A stretch of DNA of 64,000 nucleotides from Rhodospirillaceae bacterium (GTDB taxonomy: Bacteria; Pseudomonadota; Alphaproteobacteria; Thalassobaculales; Thalassobaculaceae). How positions within the stretch are numbered: the stretch's first letter is position 1; every line of letters begins with the position of its first letter. Below, in pieces: positions 7,938 to 16,610 of the stretch. The stretch spans positions 186,001-250,000 of the forward strand of contig JAGYJX010000035.1 in NCBI GenBank assembly GCA_018401495.1, written 5' to 3'. The translations under genes were made by a program, and so were the position numbers. The notes below the pieces were generated by a model that saw only the letters and a program-made list of their open reading frames with translations, did not search any database and had not been told where the DNA came from.

Positions 7938-9041
7938 ATGCACAGGTTGCTCACCACGGTGGCGGCGCTGGCGGCGCTTGCCGTCTCCGCCACCGCCCAC
8001 GCCGAGATCCAGGTCGTCGACGTCGAGGGGCGCCGGGTCGCCCTGCCGGCACCGGCGCAGCGGGTGCTGCTCGGCTTCAACTACGAGGACTTCCTCGCCA
8101 TCGTCGGCCCGCGCGCCGTCGAACGCGTGGTCGCGATCTCCCGCGTCCCGTGGCGGGACTGGCGGCCGAACCAGTACGCCGCCTACACCGCCGCGATCCC
8201 GGCGATCGCCGGCCTCGCCGACGTCGGCGACATCGACGGCGGCACGTTCTCGATCGAGGCGGCGCTCGGCGCCCGCCCCGACCTCGCCATCCTGGCGGCC
8301 TGGCAGTACCGCGCGCTCGGCGCCGGGGTCCAGAAGCTGGAAGCCGCCGGCGTCCCGGTCGTCGTCATCGACTACAACGCCCAGACGCTGGAGCGCCACA
8401 TCGCCTCGACCCGGCTCATCGGTGCCGTCATGGGCGCCGAGGCCAGGGCCGAACGGCTGGCCGACGAGTACCGGGCGGCGGTCGAAGACACCCTGGCCCG
8501 GGTGGCGACAGCCGGCCCGGCCGCCACCAAGGTGTATGTCGAACTCGGCCAGAAAGGCCCCGCCGAGCACGGCAACAGCTACGGCAAGGGCATGTGGGGC
8601 GGAGTCGTGGAGATGGCCGGCGGCCGCAACATCGCGGCCGGCCAGATCGGCAACTGGGGACCGCTGAACCCGGAATACGTCCTGGCCAGCGCGCCCGGCG
8701 TGGTCGTGATCACCGGTTCGGAATGGCTGAACGCGCCGCAGGCGGTGCTCATGGGCTTCGGCATCGACCCCGGGCTGACGCGCGACCGCCTGGCGGCCTA
8801 TCTCGGCCGTCCGGGGTGGGCCGACCTGCCGGCGGTCGCGGACGGGCAGGTCCACGCGCTGTACCACGGCGGCGCGCGCACCCTCTACGACTACGTCTAC
8901 CTGCGCTACCTCGCCAAGGTCCTGCACCCGGCGGCGTTCGCGGACGTCGACCCCGAGGCCGAGTTGGCCGGCTACTACGCCCGCTACCTGCCGGTCGCGG
9001 CGACCGGGACGTTCATGCTGCGACTGACGCCGGCGCCATGA
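7938..9041 (+). CDS. ABC transporter substrate-binding protein, BtuF/FepB type
   Basis: Periplasmic binding protein of the cobalamin/siderophore/haem class (PF01497), 367 residues with a signal peptide cut near ATAHAEIQ. Two lobes joined by the long helix typical of the class; lobe 1 contains VDVEGRRVALPAPAQRVLLG and RVVAISRVPWRDW, lobe 2 NPEYVLASAPGVVVITGSEW. The ATGA overlap with the permease gene ties it to the importer. The ligand is not evident. The PCu(A)C and DUF2946 neighbours suggest copper or a metal chelate, which is inference from context. Confidence 0.85.
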   Translation: MHRLLTTVAALAALAVSATAHAEIQVVDVEGRRVALPAPAQRVLLGFNYEDFLAIVGPRAVERVVAISRVPWRDWRPNQYAAYTAAIPAIAGLADVGDIDGGTFSIEAALGARPDLAILAAWQYRALGAGVQKLEAAGVPVVVIDYNAQTLERHIASTRLIGAVMGAEARAERLADEYRAAVEDTLARVATAGPAATKVYVELGQKGPAEHGNSYGKGMWGGVVEMAGGRNIAAGQIGNWGPLNPEYVLASAPGVVVITGSEWLNAPQAVLMGFGIDPGLTRDRLAAYLGRPGWADLPAVADGQVHALYHGGARTLYDYVYLRYLAKVLHPAAFADVDPEAELAGYYARYLPVAATGTFMLRLTPAP

Positions 9042-10093
9042 CGACCGCCGGCGCCCGGCTCGACCGCGTCTACCGCCGGGGCGAGCGGCGCCGCCTCGCT
9101 TTGGTCGGCGCGGCGACGCTGACGCTGGCGGCGGTCGCGCTGGTCGACCTGGCGACCGGCCCGTCCGCCCTCGGCCCAGCGGCGCTGCTGTCGGCGCTGG
9201 GCGCGGGGCCGGCCGGGCCGGACCGGCTCGCCGCCACCATCCTGTGGCAACTGCGGCTGCCGACCACCCTCATGGGCGTGCTGGTGGGCGCCAGCCTCGG
9301 GATTGCCGGGCTGCAGATGCAGACCATCCTCGCCAACCCGCTGGCCAGCCCGTTCACGCTCGGCTTCTCGGCCGCCGCCGGCTTCGGCGCCGCCCTGGCG
9401 ATCACCTTCGGCGGCGCCCTGCCGGTCGCCGGCTGGCTGCTGGCGCCGGCGTCGGCGTTCGCCATGACCCTGATCGCCTGCGGCCTGGTCTACCTGGTGG
9501 CGCGGCTGCGCGGCGCCAGCCCGGAGATCCTGGTGCTCGGCGGGATCGCCGTGCTGTTCCTGTTCCAGGCGCTGCAGTCGATGCTGCAGTACCTGGCGTC
9601 GCCGGAGGTGCTGCAGCAGATCGTGTTCTGGCTGTTCGGCAGCCTGCTGAAGGCGACCTGGACCAGCGTCGCCGTGCTGGCCGGCATCCTGGCCCTGGTG
9701 GTGCCGATCCTGGCCCGCGACGCCTGGCGGCTGACCGCGCTGCGGCTCGGCGACGCCAACGCCCGCAGCCTCGGCGTCGCGGTCGAGCGGCTGCGCCGCC
9801 GCACCTTCGTCGCCGTGGCGCTGCTGACGGCCGGCGCCGTCGCCTTCGTCGGGACCATCGGCTTCATCGGGCTGGTGGCGCCGCACGCCGCCCGCGCGCT
9901 CGCCGGCGAGGACCAGCGCACCCTGATGCCGCTCGCCGCGCTGATCGGGGCGATCGTCCTGGTCGGCGCCTCGGTCGTGGCCAAGACCCTGTCGCCGGGG
10001 GCCGCCGTGCCGGTCGGCATCGTGACCGCGGTGGTCGGCGTGCCGATCCTGTTCGCGCTGGTGTTCCGCCGCGGCGCCGGAGGCTGGGGATGA
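9038..10093 (+). CDS. FecCD-family ABC transporter permease
   Basis: Inner-membrane permease of the BtuC/FecCD/FhuB family, 351 residues with about 9-10 hydrophobic segments. Family signatures are clear: QLRLPTTLMGVLVGASLGIA near the N-terminus, LANPLASPFTLGFSAAAGFG, and the C-terminal GTIGFIGLVAPHAARALAG that contacts the ATPase. Start ATG 9038 overlaps the binding-protein stop as ATGA, and its stop at 10093 abuts the ATPase start region. Confidence 0.92.
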   Translation: MTTAGARLDRVYRRGERRRLALVGAATLTLAAVALVDLATGPSALGPAALLSALGAGPAGPDRLAATILWQLRLPTTLMGVLVGASLGIAGLQMQTILANPLASPFTLGFSAAAGFGAALAITFGGALPVAGWLLAPASAFAMTLIACGLVYLVARLRGASPEILVLGGIAVLFLFQALQSMLQYLASPEVLQQIVFWLFGSLLKATWTSVAVLAGILALVVPILARDAWRLTALRLGDANARSLGVAVERLRRRTFVAVALLTAGAVAFVGTIGFIGLVAPHAARALAGEDQRTLMPLAALIGAIVLVGASVVAKTLSPGAAVPVGIVTAVVGVPILFALVFRRGAGGWG

Positions 10094-10159
10094 GCGGGCG
10101 ACGCCGTTCCGACCCCGGCCGTTCCGGATCCGGCCGTTCTGGAGCTGGCCGGGCTGAGC

Positions 10160-10897
10160 GTGGCGCGCGGCGGGCGGGTGGTGGTCGACCGGGTGTCGGC
10201 GAGCATCGCCGGCGGCGGCATCACGGCGGTGGTCGGGCCGAACGGGGCCGGCAAGTCGTCGCTGCTCGCCGCCGTCGCCGGGGTGCTGCCGCACGGCGGC
10301 ACCGTGACCCTCTCGGGCCATCCGGTTGCGCCGGACGAGATCGGCTACCTGCCGCAAGCCGCCGCGGTGCGGGCCTCGCTGACGGTGCTGGAGGTGGTGC
10401 TGCTGGGCCGCCTCGAGCGGCTCGGCTGGCGGCTCGGCCGCGAGGATCTGGCCCTGGCGGTCGAGGCGCTGGAGGTTCTCGACCTCACCCATCTGGCGGA
10501 AACCCGCATCGACAGCCTGTCGGGCGGCCAGCAGCAACTGGTGCTGCTGGCCCAGCGTCTGGTCCGCCGGCCGCGGCTGCTGCTGCTCGACGAGCCGACC
10601 AGCGCGCTCGACCTCAGCCGGCAGCTGCTGGTGCTTGAGCGGCTGCAGGACCACGCCCGCGCCACCGGCACGGTGGTCGTGATCGCCATCCACGACCTGT
10701 CGCTGGCGGCGCGCTACGCCGGCCTCCTGGTGCTGCTCAAACAGGGCGCCCTGACCGGCATCGGGACGCCGGCCGAGGTGCTGACGGTGTCGGCGATCCG
10801 GCGCGGCTACGCGGTCGAGGCCGAGGTGCTGCGGACCCGGCTCGGCCACCCGGTGATCGCGCCGCTGCGCAACGCCGGCATCCCGCCGGTGGATTGA
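10160..10897 (+). CDS. FepC/BtuD-type ABC transporter ATP-binding protein, 5' end frameshifted
   Basis: ATPase of the importer, with Walker A GPNGAGKSS, Q-loop YLPQAAAV, signature LSGGQQQLV, Walker B LLLLDEPTSALD and switch AIHDLS. The only canonical start in frame is GTG 10160, which cuts off the first beta strand. Upstream in the same frame the sequence still reads DAVPTPAVPDPAVLELAGLS back to about 10100, while ATG 10090 (overlapping the permease stop as ATGA) is one base out of frame. Reading AGCGGGCGAC as AGCGGCGAC would give an unbroken start at 10090, so an inserted G near 10096 is likely. Confidence 0.88.
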   Translation: MARGGRVVVDRVSASIAGGGITAVVGPNGAGKSSLLAAVAGVLPHGGTVTLSGHPVAPDEIGYLPQAAAVRASLTVLEVVLLGRLERLGWRLGREDLALAVEALEVLDLTHLAETRIDSLSGGQQQLVLLAQRLVRRPRLLLLDEPTSALDLSRQLLVLERLQDHARATGTVVVIAIHDLSLAARYAGLLVLLKQGALTGIGTPAEVLTVSAIRRGYAVEAEVLRTRLGHPVIAPLRNAGIPPVD

Positions 10898-10912
10898 CAG
10901 GGCCGGGTCCGG

Positions 10913-10947
10913 GTGTGGCATTGTCGGATGATACGGCAATGCCACAC
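10913..10947. promoter_or_regulatory. strong inverted repeat ahead of the acyl-CoA operon
   Basis: GTGTGGCATTG (10913-10923) and CAATGCCACAC (10937-10947) are perfect 11-base arms that extend inward through TCG/CGG to a loop GATGATA. It lies just after the ATPase stop and 21 bases before the preferred start of the phosphotransferase. It lacks a T-run, so an operator is as likely as a terminator. The GntR regulator at the end of this operon is a candidate binder. Confidence 0.6.
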
Positions 10948-10968
10948 GATCGGAGCGGTACCGGCGCC

Positions 10969-12045
10969 ATGCCACAGCACCCGGCGTCAGAGATCAGCGA
11001 CGCGGCCGGGATCGACTGGCCGGCGCTCGGGCGCTTCCTGCGGTCGCAGGGCATGGAACTGGCGCTCGACCCGGCGCCGGTGCGCTTCGCCGGCGGCTTC
11101 GGCAATTTGAACTTCCGGGTGCGGGTCGACGGCCGCGACGCCGTGCTGCGCCGGCCGCCGTTCGGCCCCATCCCGATCGGCGGCAACGACATGGCGCGCG
11201 AGCACCGCATCCTGAGCCGGCTGTGGCGGGCGTTCCCGCTGGCGCCGCGCTCGCTGCTGCTGTGCGAGGACACCGCCGTCATCGGCGCGCCGTTCCAGCT
11301 GATCGAGTACCGCGAGGGCGTGGTGGTGCGCGACACCCTGCCGGCGGCCCGAACCGGCGACCCGACAACACCCGACCCGGCCACAGGCGACCGGCTGTGC
11401 CAGATCGTCCTGGAGGTGCTGGCGGGACTGCACGCGGTCGACCCGGCGGCGGTCGGGCTCGGCGATTTCGCCCGGCCCGAGGGGTTCCTGGAGCGCACCG
11501 CCCACGGCTGGCGGCGGCGCGCCGACGCGGTGTTCGGCGATGCCGAGCGGCCGCTGGTGGCGGAGATCCACGCCTGGCTCGCCGACCGGCTGGTGCCCGA
11601 CCAGGCGCCGGCGATCATCCACAACGACTACAAGCTCGACAACATCATCCTGACGCCGGACCTGGCGAGGCCGGTGGCGCTGATCGACTGGGACATGGGC
11701 TCGCGCGGCGACCCGCTGATCGACCTCGCCACCCTGGTCAGCTACTGGAGCGAGCCGGGCGACCCGCCGGCGATGCGCGGCCTCGGCCAGATGCCGACCG
11801 CCGGGCCCGGGTTCTGGAGCCGCGAGCGCGTGGTGAGGGACTACGCCGAGCGCACCGGGCGCGACGTTTCGCGCTTCCGGTTCCACCGCACCCTCGCCCA
11901 GTTCAAGCTGGCGGTGGTGTTCCGCCAGCTTCATCATCGCCACCTCACCGGGCCTGTCGACGACCCGCGCTACGTCGGCTTCGGCCCGCTGTCGGTCGGG
12001 CTGCTCGACTTCGCCCGCGACGTGATGAACGAGCGATACTTCTGA
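10969..12045 (+). CDS. phosphotransferase (APH/ACAD10-11 kinase-like), LvaA-like
   Basis: Kinase of the APH fold, 358 residues from ATG 10969. TTG 10894 and ATG 10939 are alternatives, but they place the hairpin 10913-10947 inside the gene. Catalytic loop IIHNDYKLDNII (HxDxxxxN) and metal-binding IDWDMGSRGDP are present, with LNFRVRVDGRDAVLRRPPFG as the ATP-binding strand and lysine/arginine region. Followed after 12 bases by an acyl-CoA dehydrogenase. The pair matches the two domains of ACAD10/ACAD11 and Pseudomonas LvaA/LvaC, where the kinase phosphorylates a 4-hydroxyacyl-CoA. Substrate here is inferred. Confidence 0.85.
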   Translation: MPQHPASEISDAAGIDWPALGRFLRSQGMELALDPAPVRFAGGFGNLNFRVRVDGRDAVLRRPPFGPIPIGGNDMAREHRILSRLWRAFPLAPRSLLLCEDTAVIGAPFQLIEYREGVVVRDTLPAARTGDPTTPDPATGDRLCQIVLEVLAGLHAVDPAAVGLGDFARPEGFLERTAHGWRRRADAVFGDAERPLVAEIHAWLADRLVPDQAPAIIHNDYKLDNIILTPDLARPVALIDWDMGSRGDPLIDLATLVSYWSEPGDPPAMRGLGQMPTAGPGFWSRERVVRDYAERTGRDVSRFRFHRTLAQFKLAVVFRQLHHRHLTGPVDDPRYVGFGPLSVGLLDFARDVMNERYF

Positions 12046-12057
12046 AGGGACGAGACC

Positions 12058-13239
12058 GTGGCCGATTTCAACCTGACCGACCGAGAGCAGGACCTGCAGA
12101 CCCGGGTCGGGGAGTTCGTGCGCTCGAAGGTGATCCCGTTCGAGCGCGACCCGCGCTACGGCTCGCACGGGCCCTCGGACGAGCTGCGCCGCGAGCTGAA
12201 CGCGCTGGCCCGCGACGCCGGCCTGCTGGCGCCGCACGTCGACCCGGAATGGGGCGGCATGGGCCTGACCCACCAGGAGCGCGCGGTCGCCTTCGAGGCC
12301 GCCGGCTACTCCATGCTCGGGCCGATCGCCATCCACTGCGCCGCCCCCGACGAGGGCAACATGCACCTGCTGGAGGTGGTCGCCTCGGAGGAACAGAAGC
12401 ATCGCTGGCTGAAGCCGCTGGCCGCCGCCGAGACCCGCTCCTGCTTCCAGATGACCGAGCCGAGTCCGGGTGCCGGCTCCGACCCGTCGGCGCTCAGCAC
12501 CACGGCGCGGCGGCGCGGCAACCACTTCGTGCTGGAGGGCCGCAAGTGGCTGATCACCGGGGCCGCCGGCGCCGGCTTCGCGATCGTCATGGCCGATCTG
12601 CGCGAGGGCGACGCCTCGGCCGGCGCCACCATGTTCCTGGTCGACATGGACACGCCGGGCATGGTGCTGGAGCGCCAGATCGATTCCATCGACAGCAGCT
12701 TCACCGGCGGCCACTGGGAGGTCCGGCTGGACGGCATCGAGGTGCCGGCCGAGAACGTCCTCGGCGAGCCCGGCCAGGGCTTCCGCTACGCCCAGGTCCG
12801 CCTGGCGCCGGCCCGGCTGACCCACTGCATGCGCTGGCTCGGCGTCGCCCAGCGCTGCCAGGACATCGCCCTCGACTACTCGGTCGAGCGCCACGCCTTC
12901 GGCAAGCCGATCGCCGAGCACGAGGGCGTCGGCTTCATGCTGGCCGACAACGAGATCGACCTGACCCAGTCGCGGCTCGCCATCCGCCACGCCGCCTGGC
13001 TGCTCGACCAGGGCCACCACGGCCGCCACGAGACCAGCATGGTCAAGGTGCTGTGCTCGGAGGCGCTGTTCCGGGTGGTCGATCGCTGCGTGCAGGTGCT
13101 GGGCGGCCGCGGCCTGACCGCCGACACCATGGTCGAGCGCGCGTTCCGCGACATCCGGGCGTTCCGGATCTACGACGGCCCGTCCGAGGTGCACCGCTGG
13201 TCGATCGCCCGGCGCCTGACCTCGCGGCGCGGCAAGTGA
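12058..13239 (+). CDS. acyl-CoA dehydrogenase (ACAD11/LvaC-like)
   Basis: FAD-dependent acyl-CoA dehydrogenase-fold enzyme, 393 residues from GTG 12058. N-terminal helical domain; FAD/substrate segment CFQMTEPSPGAGSDPS; KWLITGAAGAGFAIVM; C-terminal helices with ERHAFGKPIAEHEGVGFMLA and the QVLGGRGLTAD...FRDIRAFRIYDGPSEVHRWS signature. In ACAD11-type pairs this enzyme completes removal of the phosphate to give the 2-enoyl-CoA for beta-oxidation. It is cotranscribed with the kinase. REP-like sequence follows the gene. Confidence 0.92.
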   Translation: MADFNLTDREQDLQTRVGEFVRSKVIPFERDPRYGSHGPSDELRRELNALARDAGLLAPHVDPEWGGMGLTHQERAVAFEAAGYSMLGPIAIHCAAPDEGNMHLLEVVASEEQKHRWLKPLAAAETRSCFQMTEPSPGAGSDPSALSTTARRRGNHFVLEGRKWLITGAAGAGFAIVMADLREGDASAGATMFLVDMDTPGMVLERQIDSIDSSFTGGHWEVRLDGIEVPAENVLGEPGQGFRYAQVRLAPARLTHCMRWLGVAQRCQDIALDYSVERHAFGKPIAEHEGVGFMLADNEIDLTQSRLAIRHAAWLLDQGHHGRHETSMVKVLCSEALFRVVDRCVQVLGGRGLTADTMVERAFRDIRAFRIYDGPSEVHRWSIARRLTSRRGK

Positions 13240-13254
13240 GCGCGACTGCGGTGC

Positions 13255-13445
13255 GTCGGCTGGGTTCCGGCTCCGTCCCGCCTGCGGCGGCCCGGTCCGG
13301 AATGACGACTAGAGAGAGATGGGGGCGCCGCCAGCCGGTCCTCCGAGCGGCTCGACGCAGACCTACCCCACCCCGTCGTCATTCCGGACGGACGCGCCGA
13401 CCCGGCGCGGCCGAGCCGGAAGCCACGGGGCGACGGGCACAGGAC
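13255..13445. repeat. REP-like elements between the dehydrogenase and synthetase genes
   Basis: Two partial REP palindromes in this 250-base gap: GGTCCGGAATGACGAC ends one near 13307, and CGTCGTCATTCCGGAC opens another near 13375, in opposite orientation. Base composition and motifs match the repeats at 1068-1416 and 6306-6760. Confidence 0.65.
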
Positions 13446-13490
13446 GACTGTTGGCGTTTTCAGAGTTGACCTGAGGCGCGGAGGCAAACG

Positions 13491-15131
13491 ATGGCGAGCG
13501 ACGGCGACGTACCAGGCCATCCACCGGTAGTTCCGCTGGCAGGTGCCGGCGTTCTTCAATTTCGGCGCCGACGTGGTCGACCGCTGGGCCGCCGACCCCG
13601 ACAAGCTCGCGCTGATCTGGTGCGACGGCACCGGGGCCGAGGAGCGCTACAGCTTCCGCGACATGTCGGAACTCTCCAACCGCTTCGCCAACGCGCTGGC
13701 CGCCGCCGGCATTCGGCGCGGTGACCGCTTCATCGTCATGCTGCCGCGCATCCCGCAATGGCAGATCGCCATGGTCGGCTGCCTGAAGGCCGGGGTGATC
13801 CCGATCCCCTGCATCGAGATGCTGACCGCCGGCGACGTCGAGTACCGGGTCCGCAACGCCGAGGCGCGGGGCGCGATCACCACCGCCGCCAACACCGGCA
13901 AGTTCGACGCCTTCCCCGACCTGCCCTGCCGCCTCGCGGTCGGCGAGGGGACGGGAGCAGCGACGGCTGGACCGGCTACGCCGCGGCGATGGCCGCCGCC
14001 TCGCCAGCCTTCGAGGCGGTGCGCACCGCCGCCGAGGACCCGGCGATCATCTACTACACCTCCGGGTCGACCGGCAGCCCGAAGGGCGTCACCCACGCCT
14101 CGCGCGCGCTCTGGTCCTGGCGGGTGTGCGCCGAGCACTGGCAGGGCTTCCGGCCCGACGACGTCACCTGGTGCACCGCCGACACCGGCTGGAGCAAGGC
14201 CGGCACCGCCATCCTGTTCGGGCCGTGGAGCCAGGGCACGGCGGTGGTGTTCTTCGACGGCCGCTTCGACCCGGCCGAGCGGCTGCGTCTGCTGGCCCGC
14301 CACCGGGTCACGGTGTTCTGCGCGGCGGCGACCGAGCTGCGCGCGCTGGTCGGCCACGGCCTCGCCGGCCACGACCTCTCGGCCCTGCGCCTGATCACCT
14401 CGGCCGGCGAGTCGGTCGACCCCGGCACGGTGGAGGCCTGGCGCGACCGGGCCGGCATCCCGGTGCTCGACGGCTACGGCCAGACCGAGATCCTGATGGT
14501 GGTGGTCAACGGCCGGTCGTTCCCGGTCCGGCCCGGCTCCATGGGCCGCGCCCTGCCGGGCTCGGTCGCCGCCGTCGTCGAGGCCGACGGCAGCGTCCAC
14601 GAGGACGCCGCCGGGCGCACCGGCGAGCTCGCCATCCGCCTGCCGAACCCGCAGATGATGCTCGGCTACTGGCGCGACCCCGAGCGCACCGCGGCCGCCC
14701 GGATCACCGCGGGCGGCGTCGACTACCACCGCACCGGCGACCTCGTGCGGGTCGACGCCGACGGCTATTTCTTCCACCAGGGCCGCACCGACGACGTCGT
14801 CAACTCGGCCGGCTACCGGATCGGGCCGAGCGAGGTCGAGGCGGTGCTGCTGCGCCACCCGGCGGTGCTGGAATGCGCGGTCGCCGCCAGCCCCGACCCG
14901 CAGCGCGGCGAGGTGGTGAAGGCGTTCGTGATCCTGAACCCCGGCCACGCCGCCTCGCCCGAGCTGGTCGAGGAGCTGCAGGCCTTCGCCAAGCAGCAGA
15001 CCGCGCCCTACAAGTACCCGCGCCGCGTCGAGTTCGTGGCCGAGCTGCCGAAGACCCCGACCGGCAAGGTCCGCCGCCGGGTCCTGCGCGACCGCGAGTT
15101 CGGGGTCGGCGCCGGAGTGGACGCGACATGA
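13491..15131 (+). pseudogene. acyl-CoA synthetase (medium-chain/LvaE-like), disrupted
   Basis: AMP-forming acyl-CoA ligase that would activate the carboxylic acid for the kinase/dehydrogenase pair. ATG 13491 begins MASD, then one extra base near 13505 shifts the frame. In the following frame TAG at 13528-13530 interrupts ATYQAIHR-FRWQVPAFFNFG, and a one-base loss in the G-run near 13950 shifts it again. Otherwise all motifs are intact: YYTSGSTGSPKGVTH, DGYGQTEI, YHRTGDLVRVDADGYFFHQG and the terminal lysine in KTPTGKVRRRVL. The two indels cancel, so overall length is normal (about 546 codons). GTG 13543 could give a shortened N-terminus. It overlaps the expected GntR start at 15128 as ATGA. 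Confidence 0.85.
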
Positions 15132-15201
15132 CCACGGACCCGGCCGATCCCGCGACGCCTTCCGCCCGCTTCCCCGCCTGAAGCGCCCGCCGGCCTACCG
15201 G

Positions 15202-15897
15202 GTGGTCGCCGAGGCGCTGGTCGAGGAAGTGCTGCAGCGCCGCCTGCCGCCCGGCAGCCAGCTGCCGACCGAGGCCGACCTCGCCGAGCAGTTCGGCGTC
15301 AACCGCTCGACTGTGCGCGAGGGCGTGCGCCTGCTGGAGGAGGCCGGGCTGGTGCAGCGCCGCCCGCAGAAGCGGCTGGTGGTCACCCGCCCCTCGCCCG
15401 ACGCGGTCTCGGCCCAGATCACCCGCGCCATGGTGCTGCACGACGTGACCTTCCACGAGCTGTGGGTGGTGATGATGGAGATCGAGCCGCTGTCGGCGTC
15501 GCTGGCCGCCGCCAACGCCGGCGCCGAGGACATGGCCCGGCTGGAGCGCAACCTCGCCGAGACCGGAAGGGCGCTCGGCGACAGCGCCGCCCTCGCCCGC
15601 CTCGACGTCGACTTCCACGACCTGCTGGCCCGGGCCGGCGGCAACAAGGCGGTGCCGCTGCTGCGCCAGGCGGTCGGCGGGCTGTTCTACCCGGCGTTCC
15701 GCCGCGTGTTCGAGAACGTCGAGGCCGCCGGCGCCCGCCTGCTCGACCCGCACCGCACCATCCTCGACGCGGTCCGGGCGCGCGACGCCGAGACCGCGCG
15801 GGTGGAGATGGCGCGGCACATCCGGGACTTCAGACGGGGGTACCTGAAGGCGGGGCTGGACCCGAACCTGCCGGTGGAGGTGGCGGGGTTGGGGTAG
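15202..15897 (+). CDS. GntR-family (FadR/FCD) transcriptional regulator, 5' end frameshifted
   Basis: Ligand-responsive DNA-binding regulator, 231 residues from GTG 15202. Winged helix (QLPTEADLAEQFGVNRSTVR; LLEEAGLVQRRPQKRLVV) and an all-helical FCD ligand domain with the metal ligands D in LDVDFHDLL and H in MARHIRDF. In the same frame the sequence continues upstream (DAFRPLPRLKRPPAYR) without a start, while ATG 15128, overlapping the synthetase stop, is one base off, implying a deletion between 15128 and 15155. Probably controls the upstream acyl-CoA operon, perhaps through the palindrome at 10913-10947. Confidence 0.88.
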   Translation: MVAEALVEEVLQRRLPPGSQLPTEADLAEQFGVNRSTVREGVRLLEEAGLVQRRPQKRLVVTRPSPDAVSAQITRAMVLHDVTFHELWVVMMEIEPLSASLAAANAGAEDMARLERNLAETGRALGDSAALARLDVDFHDLLARAGGNKAVPLLRQAVGGLFYPAFRRVFENVEAAGARLLDPHRTILDAVRARDAETARVEMARHIRDFRRGYLKAGLDPNLPVEVAGLG

Positions 15898-15940
15898 CGG
15901 GGCGTGTCACTCCCGCGGAATGACAACTGGCGACCCGAAC

Positions 15941-15968
15941 TTGAAAAACCCATCTCGATGGGTTAATT
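15941..15968 (+). promoter_or_regulatory. promoter with palindromic operator ahead of the DUF4160/DUF2442 pair
   Basis: TTGAAA (15941-15946) and TTAATT (15963-15968) are spaced 16 bases apart. The spacer holds the perfect palindrome AACCCATCTCGATGGGTT (15947-15964). The placement is that of a self-regulated small operon, as in toxin-antitoxin promoters. Confidence 0.55.
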
Positions 15969-15974
15969 GAGATC

Positions 15975-16077
15975 ATGGTCACGATCCACCGCGCGCACGG
16001 GCTGCGCGTCGTCATGATCGCCGACGACCACGCATCAGGCCGCGTTTCTGGCGCGATGGAGAGACATGCATGGCTGA
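15975..16077 (+). pseudogene. DUF4160 remnant with internal deletion
   Basis: ATG 15975 begins MVTIHRAHGLRVVMIADDHA, the typical N-terminus of DUF4160 proteins. The characteristic C-terminus HQAAFLARWRDMHG then follows in another frame from 16033 and stops at 16075-16077, overlapping the DUF2442 start. The roughly 50 residues that normally separate these ends are missing. In the first frame translation would end at 16082 after 35 codons. A deletion has therefore destroyed the gene while leaving both edges. Confidence 0.7.
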
Positions 16078-16477
16078 ACTGACCGATGCCGCAATCGACG
16101 CCGCCCTCGAGCGGGGGCGTGCGGCCCGCGCGAGCGAGCCGCGTGCCACGGCGGCGCGCTTCGATCGTGCGTCCGGCCGCGTGGTCGTCGATCTCGAGAA
16201 CGGCTGCACCTTTGCTTTTCCGCCGCGTCTGGCGCAGGGGCTCGAGGGCGCGACCGACGACCAGCTCGCCGCCGTCGAACTTCTCGGCCGGGGCTATGGC
16301 CTGCATTGGGAGGAACCGGACGTCGACCTGTCTCTGCCGGGTCTGATGGCGGGACTCTTCGGCACGAAGGCATGGATGGCCCGCCGCGCCGGACAGGCCA
16401 CCTCGGAGGCCAAGGCCGCCGCCGCCCGCGCGAACGGAGCCAAGGGAGGTCGTCCGCGCAAATCCGCTAACCGGTAG
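16070..16477 (+). CDS. DUF2442-domain protein
   Basis: A 135-residue protein of the DUF2442 family, usually encoded directly after a DUF4160 gene in a two-gene unit thought to act like a toxin-antitoxin module, although no biochemical activity is established. The domain core is RFDRASGRVVVDLENGCTFAFPPRLAQGL...LHWEEPDVDLSLPGLMAGLFG. A basic, Ala/Lys-rich tail (AKGGRPRKSANR) may contact nucleic acid. ATG 16070 overlaps the end of the DUF4160 remnant. The partner is broken, so this is probably an orphan. Confidence 0.75.
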   Translation: MAELTDAAIDAALERGRAARASEPRATAARFDRASGRVVVDLENGCTFAFPPRLAQGLEGATDDQLAAVELLGRGYGLHWEEPDVDLSLPGLMAGLFGTKAWMARRAGQATSEAKAAAARANGAKGGRPRKSANR

Positions 16478-16610
16478 GCAGGCACCCCCTCACCCGCAAT
16501 CAACCTCATCCCCGGATGAGACTTTTTCATCCCACCCCGCGCCGGATATCCGCCAGGATGCCCCCTCGACGCCGGGGCGCAGACCCCGGCCGGCCCCGAG
16601 GGAGGATCCG

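Noticed and set aside
15947..15964. Palindrome read as the terminator of the GntR gene
   Set aside because: No T-run follows, and it lies exactly between a -35 and a -10 of the next gene pair, so an operator fits better.
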